The notes under the pieces: generated by a model
Database searches by the model: none
Told to the model about the DNA's origin: nothing
What the model saw: only the letters and a program-made list of their open reading frames with translations
DNA from: Ignavibacteriales bacterium
Lineage (GTDB): Bacteria > Bacteroidota > Ignavibacteria > Ignavibacteriales > Ignavibacteriaceae
NCBI GenBank assembly: GCA_016714125.1
Contig: JADJNX010000021.1
Location: 1 to 64,000, forward strand
DNA: 64,000 nt
Direction of reading: 5' to 3'
Translations under genes and position numbers: made by a program
Shown here: piece by piece, positions 19,932 through 29,465 of the stretch
How the letters are laid out: each line of letters begins with the position of its first letter
Numbering within the stretch: position 1 is the first letter of the stretch

Positions 19932-20390
19932 ATGAAAATAATTGACGATATAATTGAGGCTCATTTATTCAGAATCAGACATGGTCGGATTGAATTTTTG
20001 CTTCTTAAAAGAGCTGCAAATGAAGTTTATCCTCTGGTTTGGCAGCCGGTTACCGGCAGAATGAATGAAGGGGAAACTGCCTACGAGGCTGCTCTTCGGG
20101 AAATAGCAGAAGAAACAATGTTGATACCCGAAGAGTTTTGGGTTGTTCCCACTGTTAATTCATTTTACAACCCTCAGAAAGATACTGTGAGCCTAATTCC
20201 GGTTTTTGCAGGAAGAGTTGGCCAAGACCGAGAAATCACTATTTCGGAGGAACACGAGGAATTTGGCTGGTTCACCTTCGAAGAGGCAATTCCTCTCCTT
20301 GCGTGGCCCGGACAGAGGAAATCTGCAGAGATAATAGATCAATATTTTAATCACGAAAAATACTATTTTGAGCTGGTCAAATTGATTTAG
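19932..20390 (+). CDS. Nudix hydrolase (dihydroneopterin triphosphate pyrophosphatase-like)
   Basis: A 152-residue cytoplasmic hydrolase of nucleoside diphosphate-X compounds. The Nudix box is nearly complete: GRMNEGE, seven residues, REIAEET; the final glycine of the consensus is T. The front IIEAHLFRIRHGRIEFLLLKR and back HEEFGWFTFEEAIPLLAWPG are similar to NudB, which acts on dihydroneopterin triphosphate in folate synthesis, but the substrate is not certain. Starts ten bases after the barrel gene's stop. Confidence 0.88.
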   Translation: MKIIDDIIEAHLFRIRHGRIEFLLLKRAANEVYPLVWQPVTGRMNEGETAYEAALREIAEETMLIPEEFWVVPTVNSFYNPQKDTVSLIPVFAGRVGQDREITISEEHEEFGWFTFEEAIPLLAWPGQRKSAEIIDQYFNHEKYYFELVKLI

Positions 20391-20465
20391 GTCTAAAATT
20401 TTACTTAACTTGCAAGGTTGAGTTTTTATATTTTTAATTAAGCAAACAAAATCCGGAGAGTATAT

Positions 20466-21380
20466 TTGAGCCTGTTAATAGTTGGTTCCGTAGCCTTTGA
20501 TTCCGTGCAAACCCCATTTCGTTCAGTTGATAACGCATTAGGTGGATCTGCCACATACATTTCACTATCAGCAAGCTATTTTACAGCTCCTGTTTATATT
20601 GTTGGAGTTGTGGGAAGTGATTTCCCTAAAAGATATCTTGATCTGTTGGAGGCTCACAATGTTAATCTCACCGGATTGCAAATCGTTGAAGACGGGTTGA
20701 CATTCAGGTGGGCCGGAAAGTATCACTATGATCTTAACACACGCGATACCTTGCTTACCGAACTGAATGTTTTTGAGACTTTTGATCCAATTATCCCTGA
20801 CAAGTTAAAAAAATCGACTTATGTGTGTTTGGGAAACATCGATCCAACGCTTCAGTTGAAGGTACTTGATCAGTTGGAGAACCCCCGTTTTGTAGTTTGT
20901 GACACCATGAATTATTGGATAGAAGGAAAACAGGCTGAACTTAAAGAAGTTTTAAAGAGAAGTGATGTTCTGATAATTAATGACTCTGAAGCCCGTTTAT
21001 TATCAAATGAACCAAACCTGATAAAATCAGCCAAAGCAATTAGAGAAATGGGTGCAAAAATACTTATCATTAAAAAAGGTGAACACGGTGCACTGCTTTT
21101 CACTGAAGATGTAGTATTTTCAGCTCCGGCATATCCTCTCGAGATGATCAACGACCCGACAGGAGCAGGTGATTCTTTTGCAGGAGGGTTCACGGGATAT
21201 CTTCACAAAACCCAGGATCTCAGCCCTGAAAACATTAAAAGAGCGGTGATTTACGGAAGCACAATGGCATCCTTCTGTGTTGAACAATTTAGTACTGAAG
21301 CTCTTGAAAATCTTTCTTATCTCAGAGTGCAGGATCGCTACAGGGAATTTTTGACCATATCAAGATTTGATGAGATCTGA
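20466..21380 (+). CDS. PfkB-family sugar/nucleoside kinase
   Basis: A 304-residue cytoplasmic kinase of the ribokinase fold. The N-terminus SLLIVGSVAFDSVQTPF and ALGGSATYISLSAS contain the substrate-binding glycines; the C-terminal signature is NDPTGAGDSFAGGF with the catalytic aspartate. TTG 20466 is used, with GGAGAG about ten bases upstream. The gene overlaps mtnA by about ten bases, so the two are co-translated. Because mtnA uses a sugar phosphate, a kinase for methylthioribose or another ribose derivative is possible, but PfkB kinases cannot be assigned by sequence alone. Confidence 0.87.
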   Translation: MSLLIVGSVAFDSVQTPFRSVDNALGGSATYISLSASYFTAPVYIVGVVGSDFPKRYLDLLEAHNVNLTGLQIVEDGLTFRWAGKYHYDLNTRDTLLTELNVFETFDPIIPDKLKKSTYVCLGNIDPTLQLKVLDQLENPRFVVCDTMNYWIEGKQAELKEVLKRSDVLIINDSEARLLSNEPNLIKSAKAIREMGAKILIIKKGEHGALLFTEDVVFSAPAYPLEMINDPTGAGDSFAGGFTGYLHKTQDLSPENIKRAVIYGSTMASFCVEQFSTEALENLSYLRVQDRYREFLTISRFDEI

Positions 21381-22375
21381 TAACTGGTTTTCCTTAAAAT
21401 ATTCTAACGGTGAGGTAGTTTTTCTTGATCAGACAAAGCTACCCGCCATTGAAGATTATATCCACACACAAAGTCACCTCCGTATAGCAGACGCAATAAA
21501 AAGGCTCGAGATTCGTGGCGCTCCCTTGATCGGAATCGCTGCCGCCTATGCTCTTGCACTTTCTGTAAAGGAAGGCTATTCAGATGAATTATTTTACGAT
21601 TCATATCTTACCCTCGCTTCCACAAGACCAACTGCTGTAAATCTTTTTAATTGTCTCAACAGAATGAAAAGTTTTTGCGAAAATTTACCTGTGGATGAGC
21701 GAAATTGTCAGAATCTGATAACTGAAGCAAGCGCAATCCACAAAGAGGATGAACTGGCATGTGAGACTTTAGCCACAAACGGAATTAAAATATTTAAATC
21801 AGGAAGCAGAGTTTTAACCCACTGTAACACAGGTCAATTAGCCACCGGTGGAATTGGAACTGCCTTTGGCGTAATTCTTCGAGGTTTTGAATCTGGTCTT
21901 GTTGATATGGTATTTGCTGATGAGACCCGGCCATTATTTCAAGGTCTTCGTTTGACATCATACGAACTTTCAAAAAGTAACATCCCGTTTAAGGTGATTC
22001 CGGATTCTGCAGCCGGTGTACTCATTCGAGATGGAAAAGTTGACCTTGTTATCACAGGAGCCGACAGGATAGCTTCAAATGGCGATTCTGCCAACAAACT
22101 GGGGACATCTACCCTCTCTGTTTTGTGTAAGGAGTATGGAATTCCATTTTATATTGCGGCACCATCCTCGACAATTGATCTTAAAGCTGGTGGATTTATT
22201 GATATTCCGATTGAAGAGAGATCTCGGACATGAACTTGTTCAATATCTTGATCCGGCTCTCGGAATCAAAAATATTGATTCCTTTAATCCGTCATTTGAT
22301 GTAACACCGGCTGAAAACATCACAGGAATTATCACAGAAGAGGGATTTTACACATATCCCTATAACTTCATATAA
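21370..22375 (+). CDS. mtnA: S-methyl-5-thioribose-1-phosphate isomerase (frameshifted near the end)
   Basis: MtnA isomerises methylthioribose-1-phosphate to methylthioribulose-1-phosphate in the methionine salvage pathway. Family marks: RLEIRGAPLIGIAAAYALAL, RPTAVNLFN, VLTHCNTGQLATGGIGTA (catalytic cysteine), FADETRPLFQGLRLT and ITGADRIASNGDSANKLGT (catalytic aspartate). The frame breaks near 22225 in a GAGAGATCTC repeat; the continuation is HELVQYLDPALGI and FDVTPAENITGIITEEG, ending at 22375. About 335 residues after repair. ATG 21370 is chosen over TTG 21367. The stop overlaps recO by one base. The homologous family eIF2B-like is less likely given the full motif set. Confidence 0.92.
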
Positions 22376-23124
22376 TGCGAAGCGGTCTCGTCAAAACCGA
22401 GGCGATTGTCCTCTCAAAATTTAAATACAGCGATTCCAGCAATATTGTCAATTTCTACACCCGAAAAAGGGGAAGAATCAGTGCAATGATAAAGGGAGGG
22501 CGAAGCCTTAAATCCAAATCAGGGCTTGCAACTGATGTACTTAATATTGTAGAACTGTTTTATTATGAAAAAGAGGGGAGAGACCTTTACACTGTCAATA
22601 CATCAGAACTGATTTTTTATCCTAAACAGGTGATCACAGACATTACATCTCTTTATTGTGCAACCTCAGTGGTCGAATTATTAAAAGAGCTTACACCTGA
22701 ACATGAAGAAAACGACAGACTCTACCGTGGAAGCGAGAAAATCATCAGATTAATGGATGGTAATATTGGTGACGCTCAGGTTTTGTTACTCAAATATTTT
22801 CTCTTTTTCTTGAAGAATCTGGGAGTTGGGATCCATTCAGAAACTTGTTCCTCCTGCGGGAATATGATAATTGACTCAGAACAAGTAAGATTTGACTCGG
22901 GAATTGGAATTTTATGTGCAAAATGTGCGTTTGATAAAAGAAGAGGGATAAATATTTCAATGGAACTTTACAGACTCCTCGAAAGTCTAAATAAAGGTTT
23001 AACAATCGAAGTAATTGACAAAAGAACTGTTTCAGATTTGTTCCTCCTTCTGGAGACATACACTAGGACTCATTTTGAAACTTTTAAAGGATTAAAAGCA
23101 TTTAGACTCATTGGAGGCATTTAG
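22375..23124 (+). CDS. recO: DNA repair protein RecO
   Basis: RecO anneals single strands and loads RecA with RecR. The 249-residue protein has the N-terminal OB fold (VKTEAIVLSKFKYSDSSNIV; GRISAMIKGGRS) and a C-terminal helical domain with a zinc-binding pair of cysteine motifs (CSSCG near 160, CAKC near 183). The start ATG overlaps the mtnA stop (TAATG). Together with recR at 4949-5542 this gives the RecOR pair; recF is not in the window. Confidence 0.94.
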   Translation: MRSGLVKTEAIVLSKFKYSDSSNIVNFYTRKRGRISAMIKGGRSLKSKSGLATDVLNIVELFYYEKEGRDLYTVNTSELIFYPKQVITDITSLYCATSVVELLKELTPEHEENDRLYRGSEKIIRLMDGNIGDAQVLLLKYFLFFLKNLGVGIHSETCSSCGNMIIDSEQVRFDSGIGILCAKCAFDKRRGINISMELYRLLESLNKGLTIEVIDKRTVSDLFLLLETYTRTHFETFKGLKAFRLIGGI

Positions 23125-23178
23125 AAAAATATTTACTTTTTAGTTATCTATTCAGTAATAAATAAATAGGAGTAGAAA

Positions 23179-24664
23179 ATGAGAGGGAAGAGCATTCTCG
23201 GGGCAGCAGCCCTTATTGTACTCGGAATTCTTTTTGGTGCAGTTTTGGTTTCAGGATTTGGTTGGGTAAAACCCGGTCTTGCTGATGTAAAACTTGGTGC
23301 AGACAAATCACCTGTGATGCCAAATGCTGGTTTAAACGATTTTAGTCAGGCTTTTATAGATGTGTCGGAGAAAGTTACTCCCTCAATCGTTCAGATTAAT
23401 GTTGTGGCAGAAGCGAAGCAGGGTCAGGGTGGTTATGACTGGTTCCCATGGGGCGGAATGGATAATTCGCCAAAAGAATCAGAAGGATCCGGAAGTGGAA
23501 TTATAATCAGTAACGACGGTTATATCCTAACGAATAATCATGTCATCGAAAATGCCAAGCGTGTTGAAGTAATTCTTAACGACAGACGAAAATTTGAAGC
23601 AAAAGTTATTGGTACCGATCCGCTAACCGATCTCGGAGTGATTAAAATTAATGCAACCAATCTTCCTGCTGCCTATCTTGGTAATAGTGATCAGATTAAA
23701 GTTGGTCAATGGGTAATGGCGATTGGTAATCCACTTTCACTTTCTTCAACTGTGACTGCGGGTATCATCAGTGCCTTAAACAGAGGCTCGCTGAGACTTA
23801 TTAATGACAGTTACGGTGTAGAGAATTTTATCCAAACTGATGCGGTCATTAACCCCGGAAACAGCGGTGGTGCACTTGTCGATCTGAATGGAGCCGTAAT
23901 TGGTGTTAATACCGCAATTGCGACCAGAACAGGCACTTATATCGGTTATGGTTTTGCAATTCCCATTAATTTAGCACAGAATGTTGCTAAAGACCTTATG
24001 CTAACGGTAAAGTGAGCAGAGGGTATATTGGTGTTCAGATACGTGAAGTGGATGCTGCTTTGGCGAAATCTCTCGGCCTCGATAAACCATCCGGTGTCAT
24101 AATTGAGAAAATAGTAGAGGGTGGTTCTGCATCTGAAGCCGATGTAAAAAAGGCGATGTTATATTAAAGGTTGATGGCAAAGAAGTTAATGCTCCCAATC
24201 AACTCCAGAGTTATGTTGCAGGTAAAACTGCCGGTTCAAAGGTCGTTCTGACACTTTGGAGAGACGGTAAGGAGATTGATAGAAGTGTCACTCTAAAACC
24301 TAAAGGTGACGATAATGTCGCCGTAAAGGATGATATTGACAAGCCCGGAAAGCAAGACAATACCCCGACCGAGCAGATAAAACTTGAAAGTATTGGGCTC
24401 TCAATCAGAGACCTTAAAGTTGATGAGTTAAAAAAACTTAAACTTGACAATGGTGTCTTTATCGTTGAAGTGAAACCATACAGTCTTGCTTATGATCAGG
24501 GACTTGGCAAAGGACTTGTAATCACAAAAGCCGACAGAAAAGATGTTTCATCTGTAGCTGAGCTTGAAAGGATCATCAGCAGTAAAAAGGGGAAAGCTGT
24601 TCTCCTTGAAGTTGCTGATAGTCAGGGTAACTCCCGATATGTAGGTATCGAAGTACCTGATTAA
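23179..24664 (+). CDS. degP: Do/HtrA family periplasmic serine protease (frameshifted)
   Basis: A protease/chaperone of the cell envelope, about 494 residues after repair. It has an N-terminal signal/anchor helix (LGAAALIVLGILFGAVLVSG) and a trypsin-like domain with the triad His in NNHVIENAK, Asp in TDPLTDLGVIK and Ser in NPGNSGGALVDL. The frame breaks near 24010 and in a six-A run near 24150; the pieces between them encode the first PDZ domain (NGKVSRGYIGVQI; GVIIEKIVEGGSASEADV; GDVILKVDGKEV), and a second PDZ follows (GVFIVEVKPYSLAYDQGLG). Both breaks read as single-base errors. RBS AGGAG is nine bases before ATG. A good terminator follows. Confidence 0.9.
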
Positions 24665-24690
24665 TTTGTAGTTCAGAATCGATTATTAAA

Positions 24691-24713
24691 AAATGCCGGT
24701 CTATCCGGCATTT
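24691..24713 (+). terminator. Rho-independent terminator after degP
   Basis: Perfect hairpin: AAATGCCGG, loop TCTAT, CCGGCATTT, followed by a run of T. The same structure has A residues on the other side, so it could work on both strands, but the gene layout points to ending the degP transcript before aroC. Confidence 0.88.
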
Positions 24714-24745
24714 TTTTTATTTTTAGCTAAACAAATTTGGAATTT

Positions 24746-25861
24746 ATGTCGCAAATAAGATATTTAACTGCCGGTGAATCACACGGACAGACGTTGGTCG
24801 TAATAATTGAGGGGTTCCCTGCAAATCTTGAGATCAATTTTGAGCAAATAGACAAAGAACTGGCTCGCAGACAATCGGGATATGGTCGCGGTGGAAGAAT
24901 GAAAATAGAGACCGATAAAGCTGAGTTCATTGCCGGGGTAAGATTTGGTAAAACCACAGGTGCCCCAATTGCTGTTCTTGTTAAAAACAAAGATTGGGAG
25001 AACTGGGGCACCAAAATGTCGGTCCGACCGGTTGACGAAGAGATTGAAAAAATTGTAATCCCCAGACCTGGTCATGCCGATTTGGTGGGAGTCACAAAAT
25101 ACGATCTAAACGATATCAGGAATTCCATCGAGCGTTCAAGTGCCAGAGAAACCGCAGTGAGAGTTGTTGCAGGAGCGTTGGCTAAACAGTTGTTGAAACA
25201 ATATGGTGTTGAGATATTCAGTTTTGTTGAACGTATTGGGGGTGTTGAGGGATCAGGCGATCTTTATCAAAAACTTCTAAACAAAGAAACAGTTGATTTT
25301 GACAATTTAATGAAACTCGCTGAGGCAAGCGAGTTGCGGGTAACTGAACCTGATTCTGAGTCACAGTTGAAGGACAAAATTCGGGAAGCAAAAAAAGAGG
25401 GGAACACCCTCGGTGGTACGTTTGCCGTTATCGCAAAAGGGCTGGTCGCCGGAGTAGGCAGTTTTGTTCACTACGACAGGAAACTTGATTCTGCACTTGC
25501 GCATTCAATCATGTCAATTAACGCCGTTAAGGGGGTTGAAATTGGTGCCGGATTTACAACCGCAATAAAACCGGGTTCCGAAATTCATGATGAAATTATC
25601 CTTTCTGATGGTTCAATAATCAGAAAAACCAACAGAGCAGGTGGGATAGAAGGAGGTACATCAAACGGGGAAGATATTTTGGTGAGAGCAGCGATGAAAC
25701 CGATTGCGACACTGATGATGCCGTTAAAAAGTGTTGACTTATCCACTTTTACTGAAGTTGATGCTCGAAGAGAGAGAAGTGATTTCACAGCGGTTCCTGC
25801 TTGTGCGGTGATTGGCGAAAGTGTTGTTGCCTGGACTTTGGCAGAAATTTTATCTCGATAA
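24746..25861 (+). CDS. aroC: Chorismate synthase
   Basis: AroC makes chorismate from EPSP, using reduced FMN, as the last step of the shikimate pathway. The 371-residue protein shows all three family signatures: GESHGQTLVVIIEG near the start, the middle region IERSSARETAVRVVAGALAK, and near the C-terminus DARRERSDFTAVPACAVIGE. FMN-binding RRQSGYGRGGRMKIE is also visible. ATG 24746 is chosen because family members start at M-x2-IRYLTAGESHG; an in-frame TTG at 24737 would add three residues only. It follows the degP terminator and is probably its own unit. Confidence 0.96.
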   Translation: MSQIRYLTAGESHGQTLVVIIEGFPANLEINFEQIDKELARRQSGYGRGGRMKIETDKAEFIAGVRFGKTTGAPIAVLVKNKDWENWGTKMSVRPVDEEIEKIVIPRPGHADLVGVTKYDLNDIRNSIERSSARETAVRVVAGALAKQLLKQYGVEIFSFVERIGGVEGSGDLYQKLLNKETVDFDNLMKLAEASELRVTEPDSESQLKDKIREAKKEGNTLGGTFAVIAKGLVAGVGSFVHYDRKLDSALAHSIMSINAVKGVEIGAGFTTAIKPGSEIHDEIILSDGSIIRKTNRAGGIEGGTSNGEDILVRAAMKPIATLMMPLKSVDLSTFTEVDARRERSDFTAVPACAVIGESVVAWTLAEILSR

Positions 25862-25953
25862 ATTTGGTGGCGATTCAATTAAAGAGACAGTTGAAAACTT
25901 CACAAATTATACAAACTCTATCCACTCAGGATTAAGAAAGAATTTTGGCGCAA

Positions 25954-26589
25954 ATGAAAGTTAAATCGTTTGTTTTCAGTCCGTTTGATGAAAACACATT
26001 TGTCATTTATGATGAAGTTACAAAAGAAGCAGCAATTATTGATCCCGGTTGTTATTCAGAGGGTGAAGAAGTTATACTTGCTGAATTTATTGAAAAAGAA
26101 CAACTTTTTATAAAGTATTTGATTAACACACATTGTCATCTTGATCATATATTTGGCAATAATTTTGTGAAAACAAAATTCAACCCTAATTATTTGATTC
26201 CTCAAAAAGATCTTTTTCTGCTAGAGAATGCACCAAAAATGGGTAGCGCATTTGGTATCGAGATGGAGGAAATATTGCATCCTGATGGTTTTTATGATGA
26301 AGATACAATTTTTACTCTCGGAGAGACCACGATAAAACCAATTTTTACACCCGGGCATACACCGGGAGAATATTGTCTTTACGTTGAGACTGAGGGGATT
26401 TGCATAGCAGGTGATGTCCTCTTTGAACAGGGAATTGGCAGGACAGATCTTTGGGGTGGTGACTACGAAATATTACTTCACTCAATTAAAACCAAATTAT
26501 TAACACTTCCGGATGAAACAATTGTCTATCCTGGTCATGGTAACTCAACAACAATAGGAAATGAGAAAAGATCAAATCCTTTCCTATAA
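25954..26589 (+). CDS. MBL-fold metallo-hydrolase (hydroxyacylglutathione hydrolase-like)
   Basis: A 211-residue hydrolase of the glyoxalase II group. Metal ligands are in THCHLDH near 60, the later His in FTPGHTPGEYC, Asp in CIAGDVLF and the last His in YPGHGNSTTIG. This compact form is common in bacteria without a dedicated GloB and probably hydrolyses thioesters; the true substrate is unknown. I use ATG 25954; TTG 25945, three codons earlier, is an alternative. Confidence 0.88.
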   Translation: MKVKSFVFSPFDENTFVIYDEVTKEAAIIDPGCYSEGEEVILAEFIEKEQLFIKYLINTHCHLDHIFGNNFVKTKFNPNYLIPQKDLFLLENAPKMGSAFGIEMEEILHPDGFYDEDTIFTLGETTIKPIFTPGHTPGEYCLYVETEGICIAGDVLFEQGIGRTDLWGGDYEILLHSIKTKLLTLPDETIVYPGHGNSTTIGNEKRSNPFL

Positions 26590-26681
26590 ATCAGACCAAA
26601 ACCATAAGACAAATTCAAAATAATTGTATAAGTTTCAAAATGTAATTTCGTTTTTTGTGGATAAATAGTACCGGCACCCAA

Positions 26682-29144
26682 ATGAAAACATTAGTAAAAA
26701 CTTCATTATTTACCCTTCTTTTAGTATCCTCGACTTTTTCACAGCTAAACTTCGACACTGTCACCAATCTCCAGATGGGGATGGGGATATTCTATAAAAA
26801 ATATGTTGAGTACACTAAACCGTGGAATATTTATGTCCTCGAGATTGATATGTCTGTACCCTACAATTCAATAGAGACCATAAAAGCTCAAGACCGACTA
26901 GCGGGTTATGAGAAAACGAGTTCGATGGCAAGACGAAGGTCTTACCCGGGGCATGTGGCAGTTGGCGCAATTAATGGTGATTTTTATGGAGGAACCGGGA
27001 TTCCGATTAATATTCAGGTAAGGAATGGTGAAATACTTCGGGGTCCAAGTGGTCAATCCACAATTGGTTTTAATGAGGCAAAAAATCCGATGCTTGCAAG
27101 GGTCACCTTCTCGGGTTTTGTGAAAAAAGGGAATCAGAGTAATTCTATTTATACTGTTAATTCCACCAGGGGTGATAATCGGCTGGTACTTTACAATAAG
27201 TTTTATGGTGGTTCGACGGGGACAAATTCATTTGGAACAGAGATTAAAATAAAACCGATGGGTGGATGGGCTGTAAACGATACCATGTTATTTGTAGTTA
27301 CTGCAAAAGTGACAGGAGTTGGTTCGATGGCGTTGAATGATACTACCTGGGTGCTTTCAGGAAATGGCACAGCCTCAACTTTTCTGGTGAACAATATTAA
27401 CGTCGGTGATACAGTAAAGTTATTCACGGGGATAAATCCCGGATTGCCAAAATTGAAAGAATTAATCGGTGGTTTCCCAAGAATAATTTATAATGGTGCA
27501 TATTATGTTGGTCAGTGTTATCTTGAAGAAGGTGGACCCTCCCATACGTATGAAAGGCATCCCAGAACAGCAGTGGGATTTTCACAAGATTCAAATAAAG
27601 TCTATTTTGTCGTGGTGGATGGAAGGTCAGCTCAAAGCATTGGCATGACACTACATGAGTTGGCAGATTTTATGCAACGGATTGGCGTCTATCACGGCAT
27701 TAACTTTGATGGTGGAGGCTCCACAACATTTTTTGTAAGAGATTCGGTGTTAAATGTTACATCTGATGGAGTTGAGAGAACTGTATCAAATGCTCTTGCT
27801 GTTTTTACATCCTCGCCTCAAGGTTCGTTAAACAAAGTTCGTATTTCACCAAATTCTTACAGACTATACCACTCAGAATCGGTTTCTTTCTCGGCGCATG
27901 GATTTGATGATTATTTTAACCCTGTTCCTATAAACCAATCTCTTGTCACTTATTCTGTTTCTCCGGGAATTGGTGTTCTTGATGGGAATACCTTTACAGC
28001 AGGGAATGACCCCGATACAGGATTTGTTTATCTTAATTATCAGGGACTTAGAGATTCGGCACTGATAATAGTTAAGGGAATTACCAGAATCCAACTTTCC
28101 CCCGAATCTTCTGTTACCGACACTTCAAGATTGGTACCTCTTAAGGCTCAGGCCTGGGATCTCGATGGAACCCCACGAAATCTGGAGTTGAATCTATATG
28201 ACTGGACAGTCATAAATCCTCTTATTGGTACAATAGATTCAATGGGCCGTTTTAAAGGAAGTTCAGGAGGCGTTACCGGGGTAATTGCCAACCATAGAGG
28301 GAATAAAGATACTGTTCAGATTATTGTTGAAATTGGAACCACCAACAGAATTTTAAGCAGCATGGATAATTTGACGGGATGGACTCTTGATCACCTGCTT
28401 ATGGATACGACCGGAACCAAACTGAGCATTTCTACAGATACATTTACAACAGCTCCCGCGGCTTTCAAAATAGATTATAAGTTTACTTATCAACCGGGAA
28501 TAACCAACTATATTTATCTTAAATCAGATATCCCGATTTTTGGTGTCCCTGATTCAATCCATCTCGATGTAAAGGCGGATGGACCTCAACACCATGTAAC
28601 TTATGCCGTTACTGATGAGGACAATGAACTTTTCAGAATAACGATGGCTCAGTATATTACTTCGGTTATGTTTGAGGAGACAAAAACAGCAGTCAGTCGT
28701 GCGGTTCCGGGAGGTACCAGTGGCACCCTCTACTTTCCATTGAGATTTAAAGAAATACAGATTAGATTGTCGAGTTCAAAAATTCCGGGGCAGGTCTATA
28801 CCGGCACAATTTATTTTGATAATCTTCAGGTATCTTATCCCGGGAATCATCCCGTCTCGGTTGAAAACGAAGTACACCCTACAGAATTTGGATTATGGGG
28901 GAACTTCCCAAATCCATTCAACCCTGAAACCAGAATTAGCTATTCGCTTAACAGAGCAGGGCTCACAAGCCTGAAAATTTATGATATTACCGGATCAATG
29001 GTTGCAAAACTGATGGACGAATATCAAACGCCCGGAAATTATCAGGTTACATGGAATGCCAACCATCTGCCAAGTGGTGTGTATATGGCTGTGCTTGAAG
29101 TGGAGGGTGAGGTAAGAGTTCACAAGATGGTGCTGCTGAAGTAG
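26682..29144 (+). CDS. Secreted phosphodiester glycosidase (NAGPA-like) with T9SS sorting domain
   Basis: A secreted protein of about 820 residues. After a signal peptide (TLVKTSLFTLLLVSSTFSQ) comes a NAGPA/DUF2233 domain: HVAVGAINGDFYGGTGIPIN, RHPRTAVGFSQDSNKVYFVV and the hallmark GINFDGGGSTTFFVRD. Members cleave sugar-phosphate diesters such as those on glycans or exopolysaccharides. It is followed by Ig-like strands, a jelly-roll-type module, and the T9SS type A domain (NFPNPFNPETRISYSL, then SGVYMAVLEVEG and KMVLLK), so it should be exported across the outer membrane and attached to the surface or released. ATG 26682 gives a proper signal peptide, so the upstream ATG-like start at 26655 is not used. 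Confidence 0.88.
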   Translation: MKTLVKTSLFTLLLVSSTFSQLNFDTVTNLQMGMGIFYKKYVEYTKPWNIYVLEIDMSVPYNSIETIKAQDRLAGYEKTSSMARRRSYPGHVAVGAINGDFYGGTGIPINIQVRNGEILRGPSGQSTIGFNEAKNPMLARVTFSGFVKKGNQSNSIYTVNSTRGDNRLVLYNKFYGGSTGTNSFGTEIKIKPMGGWAVNDTMLFVVTAKVTGVGSMALNDTTWVLSGNGTASTFLVNNINVGDTVKLFTGINPGLPKLKELIGGFPRIIYNGAYYVGQCYLEEGGPSHTYERHPRTAVGFSQDSNKVYFVVVDGRSAQSIGMTLHELADFMQRIGVYHGINFDGGGSTTFFVRDSVLNVTSDGVERTVSNALAVFTSSPQGSLNKVRISPNSYRLYHSESVSFSAHGFDDYFNPVPINQSLVTYSVSPGIGVLDGNTFTAGNDPDTGFVYLNYQGLRDSALIIVKGITRIQLSPESSVTDTSRLVPLKAQAWDLDGTPRNLELNLYDWTVINPLIGTIDSMGRFKGSSGGVTGVIANHRGNKDTVQIIVEIGTTNRILSSMDNLTGWTLDHLLMDTTGTKLSISTDTFTTAPAAFKIDYKFTYQPGITNYIYLKSDIPIFGVPDSIHLDVKADGPQHHVTYAVTDEDNELFRITMAQYITSVMFEETKTAVSRAVPGGTSGTLYFPLRFKEIQIRLSSSKIPGQVYTGTIYFDNLQVSYPGNHPVSVENEVHPTEFGLWGNFPNPFNPETRISYSLNRAGLTSLKIYDITGSMVAKLMDEYQTPGNYQVTWNANHLPSGVYMAVLEVEGEVRVHKMVLLK

Positions 29145-29184
29145 AACCTCAGAACTTCAGAACTTCGGAACCTCAGTACTTGAG
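29145..29184 (+). repeat. Five 8-base tandem units directly after a stop codon
   Basis: Starting with the base after the TAG stop, five units follow in strict 8-base step: AACCTCAG, AACTTCAG, AACTTCGG, AACCTCAG, TACTTGAG. Consensus AACyTCAG. This is too regular to be chance and lies in a 321-base gap before the chemosensory genes. It does not form a terminator. Confidence 0.75.
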
Positions 29185-29240
29185 TATTTGTGCACTGAGA
29201 AGAATCGGAGTGGCACTAGTTATACATTCGACCAATTGTC

Positions 29241-29256
29241 TGTGAATTTATTCACA
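29241..29256. promoter_or_regulatory. CRP/FNR-family operator candidate, upstream site
   Basis: TGTGA-ATTTAT-TCACA, an exact match to the CRP consensus TGTGA-N6-TCACA. The palindrome extends by one pair, 29240-29257. It lies about 210 bases before the first chemosensory gene, in a 321-base non-coding gap. The regulator is inferred. Confidence 0.6.
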
Positions 29257-29311
29257 GGGCAAAAGACACACGCCAAAGTTTCTTTTATGTGTAAATAAAG
29301 CATAAACTTCT

Positions 29312-29327
29312 TGTGAACTCCTTCACA
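29312..29327. promoter_or_regulatory. CRP/FNR-family operator candidate, downstream site
   Basis: TGTGA-ACTCCT-TCACA, a second perfect CRP-type palindrome (extended CTTGTGAA/TTCACAAG, 29310-29329). Centre-to-centre distance to the first is 71 bases. No T-run follows, so it is not a terminator. Confidence 0.6.
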
Positions 29328-29465
29328 AGGACATAATCATATTAGGTCCTGCCTTTCATATTATTTGAATCCCTCCCATTCACATTTAACTGCATCCGGT
29401 CACCATGAATAATGAAAATTAGTTGTATATTTACAGTTTCAGTCAATTGAAATAACCGGTGAGTT

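Noticed and set aside
29240..29330. The palindromes as terminators of the glycosidase gene
   Set aside because: Neither hairpin is followed by a T-run, the loops are typical of operators, and both match TGTGA-N6-TCACA exactly.
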